From Cydia pomonella (taxonomy: Eukaryota > Arthropoda > Insecta > Lepidoptera > Tortricidae), in NCBI RefSeq assembly GCF_033807575.1, contig NC_084706.1, positions 28,317,204-28,381,203 on the forward strand: a stretch of DNA of 64,000 nt. The letters run 5' to 3'. A program made the position numbers and the translations under genes. Of the stretch, positions 10,681 to 20,554 are shown one piece after another; within the stretch, counting starts at the first letter, position 1, and the number at the start of each line of letters is the position of its first letter. The notes under the pieces were generated by a model that was not told where the DNA came from, ran no database searches, and saw only the letters and a program-made list of their open reading frames with translations.

Positions 10681-11272
10681 ATTGTTATAATTATATCCTA
10701 GTAATTATGTCATAGCAATTGCTTGTCCATGCAAATGACATACATGTATGTACTCGTAGTTGCACGCCACTAACTTAGATGTGGGAACTTACTCCCCAAA
10801 CTATGTTTCCCATTAGCGTCCGTGGATTCCGAGGTTCATTCCGATTGTAGAAATATGATTTCTAATTCATTGACCTTTCATAAAATAATATCATTCATTA
10901 TACCACCATCACAAAGTTTTATTTTGTGCCACCATTAACCCTTTTATTACAGCCAACACATGTCATATCAACACAACACAGTTTTTTTTTTCTATCGAAA
11001 GGCATCCTTGTTATTTTAAATTGAAAGAGTGATAAAAAGAAAATAGAAAAATGTTCACTTGTAAACAATTTGTATTTTTATAGGAATTCGCGGATATTAT
11101 TTTCAGAATTAGCTGTTAAATTTTTTATGTTAGTCCAAGCTGTGATTGATCGTTTTGATCTCAAAAAAATTCATACTAAAACAAAACAAAACCGGTAGTT
11201 TTCGATATTTATATTATCTGGATCAAATGTTCGATATTTATATTATGTAAAATGTATAATTGTTGGTGCAAT
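10681..11272. other. No feature recognised
   Basis: AT-rich DNA without a recognisable gene or repeat. Confidence 0.4.
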
Positions 11273-11503
11273 AATAGTACATTACGATACAAGTGCGAAA
11301 AATAGGACATTCGAAACGAGTGGCGATAAATTAAAACACGATCGAAGGGAGTGTTTTAAATCGACACGAGTTGCGAATTACATATTCGCACATGTATCGT
11401 ACAACGTTTTACAGTACATATGACCCTTTAAATGTTCGACACAGTAACGTAATATGCAAATTTTCGCACTAGTGCTATAAAGTAGCACCATATGTACTGT
11501 AAA
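11273..11503 (+). mobile_element. MITE-P, copy 1
   Basis: The element begins TAGTACATTACGATACAAG and ends ACCATATGTACTGTAA. The ends are imperfect inverted repeats around shared AGTACAT and AGTGCGAAAA blocks. The interior has GAGTGGCGATAAATTAAAAC and TAAATCGACACGAGTTGCGA. Five copies occur in this window (37661, 37885, 61452 inverted, 61711). No protein is encoded. Confidence 0.75.
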
Positions 11504-11554
11504 GAATATTTACTTACTTACTTACTTACGTCCGAGTAAGAAACTCAAACTCGA

Positions 11555-11984
11555 ATAAAGTAATTTTCTCTAGTCGCAGACTGTAATAGTTGAATTAAGA
11601 TTTCGTATACCAAACTAAAAATGCGTACTTTTCATGTATATGCTCCCACTCAACTATAAGATTAATTTCGATACGCTCTAGTCAACTGTAAAAATGCCCC
11701 ATCACGTGCCACCGCGCTCCCATGGATAATACTAATCGGGCGTGGGGCACCGGGCGGGAATCACGCGTTTATGTCTATTTTTTTGTCTACTACTATTATA
11801 CTTACTAATTTTCATTAATTATTTAGGTTTTATAGTAAAAAATGTATTATTTTAGATTACTCGTAGAAAAAGTATTGTATACAATAGTGATATAATCAAG
11901 CTTTGCAGTCAAGTACCGTGTACAACGAATCTTGCTTAGTTGCCTAAGTAAGGTGCGAGATTGTATAAAATAGTATTTTATGAT
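11555..11984 (+). repeat. Dispersed repeat shared with 30340-31060
   Basis: GACTGTAATAGTTGAATTAA, CGTATACCAAACT, CTTTTCATGTAT and TTTCGATACG, then GTATACAATAGTGATATAAT, recur in the same order at 30360-30935. It is non-coding in all frames. The stretch also contains GC-richer blocks such as GGGCGTGGGGCACCGGGCGG. Confidence 0.6.
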
Positions 11985-12120
11985 ATAGTAGGCAAACGGG
12001 CAGACGAACCGCCTGATATTAATCAGTTAACGTCACTTCAACACCTGCAAGGCCAGATGGATTTCAAGTATATTTCCGGCCTTTAAGATGGGAGTATACC
12101 CTCTTCTCGAAGGCTTATCC
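11985..12120 (-). repeat. SINE-D type retroposon end, diverged
   Basis: ATAGTAGGCAAACGGGCAGA, CGCCTGAT, ACACCTGCAA and CCGGCCTTTAAGATGGG match the 21712-21835 copy with substantial divergence. Confidence 0.5.
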
Positions 12121-12424
12121 GTTGAAGTGGTAGGCCGTCGACTCCCGACCGATTACCTATGTCATTTAAATTTCAAATTTGATTAATTGAAATAAAATCA
12201 AAATTTTAATAACTCAAAAACGGCATATGCACTTGAAGAGTTATAGATTTAGTGAGTTTCTGGGATTAAAAGTTACACAAAATTGTATTTCTAATTATAT
12301 CAATACAATTGAAAATCGTAATTTAAAAATCGGTATATACCTATTGGTCGAATAGTCTTAGCGTTTAGTTTACACATCTATGCTAAAATAACCTAGCTAG
12401 AACCACAGACTGCACAGATTACTC
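12121..12424. other. No feature recognised
   Basis: AT-rich DNA without recognised content. Confidence 0.35.
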
Positions 12425-12510
12425 CACTACCCAAAGGCTGTCTGGCTGTGAGAGATCGCTTTGTAGAGATAAGACCGCGTTTGTGCTATATATAACGCGG
12501 TCCTATATCT
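12425..12510 (+). repeat. Diverged copy of the 815-945 retroposon end
   Basis: GGCTGTCTGGCTGTGAGAGA, TCGCTTTGTAGAGATAAGAC and CGCG parallel 820-860. The A-rich tail is lost. Confidence 0.45.
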
Positions 12511-12720
12511 AAAAAGTAGAGGTATACCTGGACTTTTAAAATTGTTATCTGTATTATTACTTTTATTGAGGTGTGCAATAGAATGGCAGATTGTTAACCT
12601 AGGGATGAAAGGTACCCATTTCTGTCGAGGTAATTTGGTGCTCGAAAGCGGCAGTGTGAGCGCCAATATCCCGAGACTGAAATGGCCTTGGAGCATTCAT
12701 TGACGTATTTTTATTCGTGC

Positions 12721-12725
12721 AATAC
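12721..12725. repeat. Target site duplication, left copy (AATAC)
   Basis: AATAC directly abuts the left LTR and is repeated directly after the right LTR, at 15778-15782. It defines the insertion limits exactly. Confidence 0.95.
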
Positions 12726-12911
12726 TGAGGAAATAATACGCCGAATAGAATTAGTTAAATAACAGTTTTAATGTAAGATAAAAGTTTTACAACAGTGATG
12801 TGAGCAATTTTTAGTTTCGCATTGACAGTAGCGACACCAAGTGGCAATATTAGTACACTAACTGACGTTTCTTCGTTCGGAAACTATAATTATGTTTACA
12901 CATCTTCAACA
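12726..12911 (-). repeat. Copia 3' LTR
   Basis: 186 bp. On the coding strand it begins TGTTGAAGATGTG and ends CCTCA, the standard TG...CA. The stop codon of the upstream frame (12896-12898) lies inside its first 16 bases. Confidence 0.95.
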
Positions 12912-13666
12912 TCCTCCCTTAAACATAATCCCATCTTGGAAGAGCAGTATGCCAGTTTTGTGTGCGACGTTGCTTTAGTAAGAGCGTCAGCAATCATCTT
13001 GTCTGTCTGTACGTAGCGCACCTCAATGGCTCCTTCAAGTATCTTATCACGGACGAAATGATGCCTCACATCGATGTGCTTCGTCCTAGAATGATATCCG
13101 TCAGAACCTGAAAGTTTTATAGAGCTCTGATTATCACTATAAATAACTAAGGCTTTATTCTTCAGTTGAGGCCACAAATCTTCTTGAAATTGTTTAAGCC
13201 ACAAAGCCTCTTGTACGCACGATGATAGAGACATATATTCGGCTTCGGTTGTAGAAAGAGCAACGGTAGGCTGACGTCTAGAGTTCCAGCTGATCGTTCC
13301 TCCCTGGAACAGAAACGTGTAGCCAGTACAGGAACGCCTGTCATCTCCTGAACTCGCCCAGTCTGCATCGCAGTATCCATGAGCCATGGTTTCCTCACAG
13401 TTTTGCTTATAGCTCAGCCTGACAACTGGTGAGTATACTTCTGTGTAGTCTATGCCTGGTTTTTGAGAACATCCTTTGACAACGAGCCGTGCCTTGTACT
13501 TCACTATTGCTCCATTTTCATTTGTCTTGGTTTTGAAGACCCACTTACATGGTATGGGGCGCTTGCCTGGTGGTAGAGTAGTAATTTCCCATGTATTATT
13601 CTCCATTAAGGACTGATACTCCTCATCCATAGCATCCTTCCAGTGTTGAGCATTAGCACTCGACAA
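12896..13666 (-). pseudogene. Copia pol remnant: RT N-terminus fused to RNase H
   Basis: A 256-residue frame. Residues 1-85 match the start of a Copia reverse transcriptase (HWKDAMDEEYQSL, CKWVFKTKTNENG, KYKARLVVKG, DYTEVYSPVVRLS). At about residue 85-92 (near 13400-13414) the sequence jumps to HGYCDADWASSGDDRRSCTG, the start of Ty1/Copia RNase H, which then runs complete: D100, STTEAEY with E141/E143, YSDNQS with D178, KHIDVRHHFVRD, and D227 in DKMIADALTK. The RT active-site block with its YVDD motif is therefore missing, although the frame stays open across the junction. Upstream codons D-P-L-T-V-E-E-A-L belong to the same frame, so its initiator Met is only internal. The stop lies just inside the 3' LTR. 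Confidence 0.9.
12912..12922 (-). other. Polypurine tract
   Basis: On the coding strand AAGGGAGGA immediately precedes the 3' LTR. This is the site that primes plus-strand DNA synthesis in LTR retroelements. It overlaps the coding sequence. Confidence 0.75.
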
Positions 13667-15485
13667 AGCTTCTTCTACAGTCAGTGGATCTGAAATCTGT
13701 CCATTTCTCGTATGGTGTTACCTCGTCCAAAACTCGTGATGGTGATCTGTTGATGACATAAGCAGCACAGGCAACTGCTTCAGCCCATAGATTTTTCTGC
13801 AGCTTTGCCTCAAAAAGCATGCACCTTGCACGCTCTACCAGACTTCTCATCATCCTCTCTGCCAATCCGTTCTGCTCATGCGTGTATGGAACACTGGTCT
13901 GGTGTTTGATGCCGGAAGCTGCTAGAAATCCAGAAAAATCTTTGTTACAGTATTCAGTCCCACGGTCGCTCCTAAATACCTTTATTTTTCTTTCTAACTC
14001 ATTTTCCACCTCTTCTTTGAATGTCTTGAAAACCATTGTAATATCCATTTTATTCTTAAGAAAATATACATATACTTTGCGGGAATAGTCATCTATGAAA
14101 GTTATGAAGTATCTAGCACCACCGGCTGATGGTACCTCCATCGGACCACATAGATCTGAATGCACTATTTCTAGCAATGCAGTAGCTCTAGAACCAGAAT
14201 GCGGAAATGGTAATCGTGTTTGTTTTGCTTCACAACAGGGTTTACATACAGCATCACTCTCCTTATTGTTAGTAATATTTATGCCTTCAGCACATACCTC
14301 TAACTTCTTCACATCAGCCATATTCAGATGAGCCATTCGCTTATGCCAGGTGACAATATCTGCCTTACTTGCACAAAAAACAGCACATGCACTGCCAGTT
14401 ACAGCATTTAGCTTATACAAGTCATTGATTGCCTGTGCTGTTGCTATGAGATTCTTGTTGGCATCAAAAATATAACAGCCTCGTTTTGTGAATTCCACTG
14501 TGCAGTCATTTTTTGTTAATTGACTGACCGATAGCAGGTTTGCACCCAACTCAGGAATAAATAAAACTTTTCTCACCTGGATAGGACAACCATCTTTACA
14601 TGTGTCTGTTTGAATATTTACTTTACCCATTTTCTCTACCGTGACATAAGCTTTATTTGCCACCATTATCTTTTGGACCGGAGGTGGTTGTAAATCATAC
14701 ATCCATTCTGAAGATCTTGTCATATGCATTGTCGCAGCCGAGTCAACATACCAATCATCCTTATTTATCAACGAATTGCATGCTGAAAAAACTGCTGAAA
14801 AACCATGTTGAACATTACTAGGTTTCTTCGCTGGACACTGGTTCTTGAAATGTCCATATTGATTACAGCCGAAGCAACGCGGGCCTTTTCCTTTGGGCTT
14901 TGTATTTTGGTTAGAAGTACTCTTCCCTTTAGTCAAGAACGCAGATGACTCTGAACTTTTCACTTCTTGTAAAAGTTTAGTCTTTATAAAATCTGATGAT
15001 ATCTTGATGCCGGAACTCTCGAGACCCATGATCATCGGTTTGTAATTCTCAGGTAAACCCGCCAGCATGAGTGTGCCTAGCCACTCATCTCCCACTTCGA
15101 AGCCTATATTCCTTAGCTTGTATGCAGTGCTCATAATTTTATTCACGTAATCTTCAATATTTGAGCAATTATCGAGTGACGTGTTGATTAAATCACGTAA
15201 TAATCCCACTTTCCTTGACAGCCCGGAGTCCTCAAATGCTTGTTGTAGATTTAACCACACATCTCGTGATGATTTTGCGTTTTCAATATGAACATAGTTG
15301 ATTGGTTCCACTAACAAAATAATCTTGGACTTTGCTTTAATGTCTTTCTTGGGATCCACTTGATCTCCCGGATCAACACATTCCCATAATTCTTCGTGCT
15401 CCAAATACGATTTGACTGCGAACCTCCACGTCGAGTAGTTTTCACGACCGGCTAACTTCTCAATTTGCAGGTTAGACGTAGCCAT
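13653..15485 (-). CDS. Copia Gag-protease-integrase polyprotein, truncated
   Basis: A 610-residue frame starting with ATG at 15483-15485, about 105 bp inside the 5' LTR. Domains in order: Gag of the Copia type (about 1-185, with YSTWRFAVKSYLEHEELW and LAGLPENYKPM); CCHC zinc knuckle CFGCNQYGHFKNQC (204-217) for RNA packaging; aspartic protease with D248 in WYVDSAATMHM; integrase zinc region with H381, H386, C414 and C417; integrase core with D444 in VHSDLCGP, D507 in FRSDRGTEY and E543 in NGLAERMMR. The frame breaks at about residue 596 (13683-13702). After TPYEKW the rest of integrase is deleted and the sequence rejoins pol out of frame, giving a short aberrant tail (FRSTDCRRSFVEC). All catalytic residues that should lie in the retained part are present, so Gag and protease could be functional. 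Confidence 0.92.
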   Translation of the reverse strand: MATSNLQIEKLAGRENYSTWRFAVKSYLEHEELWECVDPGDQVDPKKDIKAKSKIILLVEPINYVHIENAKSSRDVWLNLQQAFEDSGLSRKVGLLRDLINTSLDNCSNIEDYVNKIMSTAYKLRNIGFEVGDEWLGTLMLAGLPENYKPMIMGLESSGIKISSDFIKTKLLQEVKSSESSAFLTKGKSTSNQNTKPKGKGPRCFGCNQYGHFKNQCPAKKPSNVQHGFSAVFSACNSLINKDDWYVDSAATMHMTRSSEWMYDLQPPPVQKIMVANKAYVTVEKMGKVNIQTDTCKDGCPIQVRKVLFIPELGANLLSVSQLTKNDCTVEFTKRGCYIFDANKNLIATAQAINDLYKLNAVTGSACAVFCASKADIVTWHKRMAHLNMADVKKLEVCAEGINITNNKESDAVCKPCCEAKQTRLPFPHSGSRATALLEIVHSDLCGPMEVPSAGGARYFITFIDDYSRKVYVYFLKNKMDITMVFKTFKEEVENELERKIKVFRSDRGTEYCNKDFSGFLAASGIKHQTSVPYTHEQNGLAERMMRSLVERARCMLFEAKLQKNLWAEAVACAAYVINRSPSRVLDEVTPYEKWTDFRSTDCRRSFVEC

Positions 15486-15580
15486 TGTTCCCGGGTCAAA
15501 TTATTTCGCAAATTACTTGTTGTACTGACTTTACTACGATTAAAATAATTAACCTCAGTTCTATATTGCGTTTATGGGAC

Positions 15581-15591
15581 GGCCCATAACC
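15581..15591 (-). other. Primer-binding site, initiator-Met tRNA type
   Basis: Directly inside the 5' LTR the coding strand reads GGTTATGGGCC. This is complementary to the anticodon-stem region of initiator tRNA-Met (GGCCCAUAACC), the half-tRNA priming mode known from Drosophila copia. Confidence 0.85.
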
Positions 15592-15777
15592 TGAGGAAAT
15601 AATACGCCGAATAGAATTAGTTAAATAACAGTTTTAATGTAAGATAAAAGTTTTACAACAGTGATGTGAGCAATTTTTAGTTTCGCATTGACAGTAGCGA
15701 CACCAAGTGGCAATATTAGTACACTAACTGACGTTTCTTCGTTCGGAAACTATAATTATGTTTACACATCTTCAACA
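15592..15777 (-). repeat. Copia 5' LTR
   Basis: 186 bp, identical to the other LTR as far as I can read. It should carry the promoter and polyadenylation signals of the element. Confidence 0.95.
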
Positions 15778-15782
15778 AATAC

Positions 15783-16215
15783 ATAAAAAAGTAAGATAAA
15801 TATATCATAGAATAAAAAATATTGATAGAAATAAATCAAAACACCAATTTTAAACCAATAAGAAATTAAATAATGTAATACATATTAATGTCTACTAGGT
15901 ATTGAAAAAAAAAAGATTTGTGTATTTAGCGAAAATGCTGTACGTTTACCATCTTTGTAAATATGTAGTTTGAAATATACTTCGAAGATATATTTTATCA
16001 ATATACTTTTGCATATATTGCATATACTTTAGGCATTTGTAGTATTTGTACTTTGGGAATTGATCTCACTTTGATCAAATTTTCTCATGATTTCTAGGAA
16101 TCCCGCTAGCGCCAATATACATCAATATACATTTTACTTAATAGGTACCTATTTATTACTTAGGTACCAGGTTTATTATCTAATGTGATACAACTATGGT
16201 CCGGTTTTAACGTTA
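15783..16215. other. No feature recognised
   Basis: AT-rich DNA flanking the Copia insertion, without genes. Confidence 0.4.
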
Positions 16216-16216
16216 T

Positions 16217-16425
16217 TTATTAAGGAGCCTTTTTAGGGTTCCGTACCCAAAGGGTCAAACGGGACCCTATTACTGAGACTTCGCTGTCCGTCCGTCCGTC
16301 CGTCCGTCCGTCCGTCCGTCTGTCACCAGGCTATATCTCATGAACCGTGATAGCTATCACAGTTGAAATTTTCACGGATGATGTATTTCTGTTGCCGCTA
16401 TAACAACAAATACTAAAAACTGAAA
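16217..16425 (-). repeat. Repeat R1, short form, with TCCG microsatellite
   Basis: AGGGTTCCGTACCCAAAGGG, seven TCCG units (16287-16319), TATCTCATGAACCGTGATAG and GTTGCCGCTATAACAACAAA match the inverse of 59432-59717. I know this as a very common lepidopteran repeat. It encodes nothing. Confidence 0.75.
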
Positions 16426-17636
16426 TACATTTCGGCTTTGTCCAATAGCTAGGGACACACTGTATTATAATAAATTTGGTAACATTTTTCTTACTTTTTC
16501 GTGTGTTCATACCTACTTATATTACTCGTACAATTTTGGTAACATTTCCAATCTACGTCTTGTTTTCAGTGAAAATATTTTCTCAAATCTAACAATATCT
16601 TATATAAATTCCACAGAATAGCACAGAAATAATACTCGTAATTTACGTAAAAGCTCAAATAAATTCTGTTCTTAACATTCTAAGGAAAATAATTCAAAAA
16701 TATGAAAGCGGACAGATATAATAATGTGATTTCTAATTGTTATGATTCATGCGTTTTACAACGAAGTTTAAATGTTGTGGACAGAAATTTGTGTCGGTTA
16801 AAAAGTTGATACTCTCTCTGATGGCGACCGTATAGTAGGGTGTCCCTTATTTTACGGTTTTCTGAAATGAATATTGCTTAATCACCGATTTATTTTAAAA
16901 CCAAAACATTCTGAAAATATGTGTGTGCCGACTTTCATGCGATTCTCCCATAAAATGTATGAAAATGGCAATTTTTTTTTTCTTTTTCTTTTTTTTTCAT
17001 ATCGACCTTGTATAATACTGCCATATAAACATTGTTTAACAAAATAAATCACGATGCGAACAGAAAGCCAATGAAAAATTTAATAATTACTCTAACCCAA
17101 TTTGTCCGTACTAATTTGTATGGGAATTTCAATTGCGCAAGTTGGCACGGGTTCCTGTTAGGAATGTCCTGAATTTTTTTTAGATTGTTGTGGGGGGGGG
17201 GGAGCTATATTTAGGGGGTTGTTAAATAAAAAAAATCGCAAAATAAGAGACACCCTACTGTACAGGCAACTTATGGAAAACATGCTTTCTTGTTTTAAAG
17301 ACGACTTAAATCCCCGGAAATACCGCCGGAGGTAATATTTATTAAACAGCTCCACAGAACGGCAGAAGGCAGGTTTTCAGTCTGTTGCAGACTACAATGA
17401 AAGTTCCGGTTTAAAAAGTTAAAGATTAAAACAACCGCCATCGCTTCGAGTGAAATGATGCCTTGAAACGCAGTTGTGCGGAAATCACATTAATTATAAA
17501 ACTTAAGGTCCCGTGGGCTCGTGTTCTTTCACTCTAACTGAGTGTAAGTGCATGCTCAAAACCGCGGATTTCATGTTTTTGAATTTTAATTTCTTGTATA
17601 ATATTAAAAAGAATCTTCATGTTGTGCGAATGAAGA
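16426..17636. other. No gene; homopolymer runs
   Basis: AT-rich. A run of T near 16971-17000 and a G run near 17191-17202 are the only notable low-complexity spots. Open frames are short and motif-free. Confidence 0.4.
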
Positions 17637-17850
17637 AGGTTCAAATCCCGGCTCGTACCAATACGTTTTTCGGAACTCGTGTACGAAATATCATTTGACA
17701 TTTACCAGTCGCTTTTCGGTGAAGGAAAACATCGTGAGGAAACTGGACTAATCCCAATAAGCCACTTCTAGGAATTAGTTGCCAAGTGGACCCCAGGCTC
17801 CCATCAGCCCTGGCAAAATGTTGGGACAATACGGAGAAGAAGAAGCAAGA
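17637..17850 (+). mobile_element. SINE-B, 5'-truncated copy
   Basis: The copy begins at the B box (GGTTCAAATCCCGGCTCGTA, 17638). It continues with TCGCTTTTCGGTGAAGGAAA, ACATCGTGAGGAAACTGG, GGACCCCAGGCTCCCATCAG and an AGAAGAAGAAGC tail. The A-box half is missing and an internal segment present at 20740-20800 is absent. Confidence 0.8.
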
Positions 17851-17984
17851 AAAACCAGCAATAAATTTACATACAATATTTTCGGTCTTGGCTGGTAATG
17901 TGACCTTGTGCCGTATGTCACATATGTTGCTATGTCGTAACGTTAATATAATTAAGGTAAAATACAGATATTATTTATTTATTT

Positions 17985-18140
17985 ATGTATATATTTTAAA
18001 CTTTATTGCATATCAAAACGGGTACAAATGGTTGACTAAATGCCCAACGAAAACATGTTAAGGTAGCAGCAGTGGGAAGCGTTTAGAAGCAAACAAGTAA
18101 TATATAACTATACCTTATCTATTTCGTAATATATAAATAA
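17985..18140 (-). repeat. Dispersed repeat, inverted relative to 21365-21571
   Basis: ACATGTTAAGGTAGCAGCAG, AGCGTTTAGAAGCAAACAAG and CTATACCTTATCT are the reverse complement of 21370-21465. The left end (GCATATCAAAACGGGTACAA) is the SINE-C tail side, so SINE-C and this segment form one longer family. Confidence 0.65.
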
Positions 18141-18342
18141 TGATTATAATTTTGTGTCTAAAATTCCACCCCCATCTTTATCCACATGCAAGTTTTATTA
18201 TGTTTCTAACTTTCTTTGTATTTACACAAATACAGACTTAAGAACAACTCGCGATGTTTTCTAGTAATCAAGTATTCATGAAATACGGAACTGTAGGTAA
18301 ATGAGCATATTGCCGGCGCTGGCAACTCGCAGGAAATTTGAT

Positions 18343-18765
18343 CTAAAGTTGAATGAATTGGAAAGTTACTTCGCTGGAGTTGCGCCGTTTAGTACAGGCC
18401 GGGAATACGATTGACGCGCGATTTAATTTTAATAGTATTTTGAAAAGGTCGGGAAATTGGAACTTGCCGGCTGAGTGTGATTTTCTGAACATAAAGATAA
18501 TCCCTGCCTCGGCCGAGGTATGTTTAATGCTTTCCTCAAAAATTCGTAAAAATACGGCATTAAACCCATAAAGTTCGGTGTAAGTTGACATGCACTTAAG
18601 GTCATTTTGCCGGCCTAAGCCGACAATATTGTCCGAAAACCAATTGCCGGCGCCGGGTGCACCTAGGTTAAGCGCAGGCAACACGATGTTTTGTAGGTTA
18701 TTACGAACGATAAAGTCTTTTTTTTTCCAAATTGTTTGTCGTTCTTTATAAAATCCAGTATACAA
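18343..18765 (-). CDS. Unrecognised 140-residue ORF
   Basis: One uninterrupted frame of 140 codons in GC-richer DNA, encoding a basic, cysteine-poor protein with no membrane segment, signal peptide, repeat or motif that I recognise. A 72-codon frame on the opposite strand overlaps it, so the openness may reflect local composition rather than selection. There is no obvious splice context and no neighbouring exon. No other copy was seen in the window. Coding status is doubtful; the alternative is a chance frame or a fragment of an unknown element. Confidence 0.12.
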   Translation of the reverse strand: MYTGFYKERQTIWKKKDFIVRNNLQNIVLPALNLGAPGAGNWFSDNIVGLGRQNDLKCMSTYTELYGFNAVFLRIFEESIKHTSAEAGIIFMFRKSHSAGKFQFPDLFKILLKLNRASIVFPACTKRRNSSEVTFQFIQL

Positions 18766-19142
18766 ATTTAGTATACAACACAGTGATATCCGCGATCCCG
18801 GGCACGCGCGGCTGTCCGCACAGTGCTCAGCGAACTGCGACCTGAACTATAATTATGTTTCATTAAGGGATTTAATCAATCCTCCTTCGCCGTAACAATT
18901 ATAAACGTATCTCACGCAGGATATTTTTGCCTCGACATTGTGGGCATAATTCTGAGACCCCAGGGTCCCGGCTTAAATTTGCCACATTAATAACCCGGAC
19001 CGCAGACTGTGTTTTTTCATTAAAACGCCTACAAAGGGTTGTTTTGTTGGAACTGTGACACACGGACACAGTGGTTGTCGTCTTCTCTACGTCAGATTTC
19101 GATAAAATTTGGTGAATATAGACAAAATTTGGTGATATTTGG
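18766..19142. other. No gene; local GC-rich patch
   Basis: 18786-18842 is GC- and CpG-rich for this region (CGATCCCGGGCACGCGCGG). The remainder is unassigned. Confidence 0.35.
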
Positions 19143-19234
19143 TGGTTGACTGGTAGAGAATGCCTCATGGCATTAAGTCCGCCTTTTGTACTATAAGGTT
19201 TTCTTTTGTGCAACAAAGATTAAATAAATAAATA
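19143..19234 (+). mobile_element. Short retroposon, family SINE-C, copy 3
   Basis: GTTGACTGGTAGAGAATGCC, TCATGGCATTAAGTCCGCC, TTGTACTATAAGG and a TAAATAAATAAAT tail, almost the same as copy 2. Confidence 0.75.
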
Positions 19235-19911
19235 ATATAGATTTACAGGCAAATTCAAACAATATAATTGTGATACTGATCTAGCAGGGATATTGAGTAA
19301 TATAATCATCTAGCAACATTATACGTCAAATTTAAGAAAATGTTAATTGTGTTAGTTTATGTTAAGAGCCACTGATATCTCCAACTAAATGATGTAATCT
19401 CAAACTATGTACCTAATTATACTAATAAACTTAAGATATGAAAAAGTACCATTATAACTTACCAAATCTGCTAAACGATAACAGCTAGTAATAATTATAT
19501 TTTGTGATACTTATGTATATACTACTGTGTGACATGTAAAATTATTTATAATTTTATTAATAAATATCTCAATCTCAATTTAAGTTCTATCATTTACCGG
19601 ACATTCCACCCTTCAAAACTGCATTCAATAATTTTCCATATTGAGAATACCACGTGCCTGCATCTAATTTTATTTTAAAGTTAAAATATAAATGCCTTCC
19701 AACTTCGAGCTTTATGCTCTTTATTTTGTTGTGAGTGGACACGGACTGGCATTGATTAGTGAGACAGAAGATAAAAAGATCACAGATATAGCGGGCCCGT
19801 TCCACGAGGGAAACTCAAGTAATTTTATCTCACTGACCAGATACTGTAATCTCTTATTTCCGTTCATTTCTTATTCTATTCTTAACATAAAATTGGCTGA
19901 ATATAGATTTT
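19235..19911. other. No feature recognised
   Basis: AT-rich, unassigned. Confidence 0.4.
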
Positions 19912-20049
19912 CCCCCTTATTCATAAACGTCTACTAAATTTACTATGCCGCTAATAATCGTTTGTCCCTTTCCGTGTATGATATGATGGAAAAGGACTAA
20001 CGATTATTAGTGGCTTCGTAACTTTAGTAGACGTTTATGAATAAGGGGG
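19912..20049. mobile_element. MITE-S, intact foldback copy
   Basis: 138 bp. Arms CCCCCTTATTCATAAACGTC (from 19912) and GACGTTTATGAATAAGGGGG (to 20049) are perfect inverted repeats. They extend inward with decay through AACGATTATTAGTGGC and GCCGCTAATAATCG, so almost the whole element can fold on itself. Confidence 0.85.
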
Positions 20050-20093
20050 TTACATGCCAATTCAATCAATATAAAATGTTACTGATCTAACAT

Positions 20094-20330
20094 GGATTTA
20101 ACGTCATTCCAATGAGAGATGGTTATATCTTTATGATAACAGACGTAGTTGCGATTCGGGCAATTAATGTCACAATGATGAATGATGGTTTTCCCTGCAG
20201 TTCGCATTTCTTAACCGTTCTCGTGAAATTTTGAGAATATGTTCGGTAGTTGTATTTAATTTTTAGGTCGTTTCGTTTTTTGGAAAATAATCAAAATGGC
20301 GGATTTTTAGCGCCAGTGAGCAGGGGTCTA
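20094..20330. repeat. Fragment of the repeat also at 9.6 kb
   Basis: TTAACCGTTCTCGTGAAATT, TTTGAGAATATGTTCGGTAG and AATCAAAATGGCGGATTTTT parallel 9618-9690. Confidence 0.45.
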
Positions 20331-20339
20331 TGGGTTTAA

Positions 20340-20520
20340 AGTTTAAATATGTTCGGCGCCGGTTTGGGCTGTATGTCCTCGGCAAGAAAGAAACAAGTGA
20401 TTAATTCGCACAGAGCGCGCGGCCAGAAAGAGGTGTTTTATCACAAGCGGGATTCATTCCCGGCCGAGTGCTCACACTGCTGCGTGAGCGAGCGAGGGTT
20501 TACAAAGGATCCAGTGTAAA
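20340..20520. other. GC-rich non-repetitive patch
   Basis: The stretch contains GGCGCCGGTTTGGG, CAGAGCGCGCGGCCAG and GCGTGAGCGAGCGAGG. No frame or repeat match was found. Such CpG-dense islands in AT-rich insect DNA sometimes mark promoters, but there is no adjoining gene to support this. Confidence 0.2.
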
Positions 20521-20554
20521 ATTGTCATCATTATTATTAATCGAGATACAAAAA

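Larger units (their letters stand above)
12726..15777 (-). mobile_element. Copia LTR retrotransposon, internally deleted
   Basis: The element is bounded by two 186-bp direct LTRs (12726-12911 and 15592-15777) that I read as identical base for base. It is flanked by AATAC at 12721-12725 and 15778-15782, a perfect 5-bp target duplication typical of Copia integrases. On the coding (minus) strand the 5' LTR is the right-hand one. A Met-initiator-tRNA-type primer site and a polypurine tract are both in place. The 2680-bp interior encodes gag, protease and integrase. It lacks the end of integrase and most of RT, so the copy cannot move by itself but keeps the cis signals to be mobilised by a full-length relative. 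Confidence 0.95.

Noticed and set aside
13819..14331. Plus-strand open frames of 89 and 78 codons
   Set aside because: They lie antisense to the Copia integrase frame, which has clear catalytic motifs. They are mirror frames.
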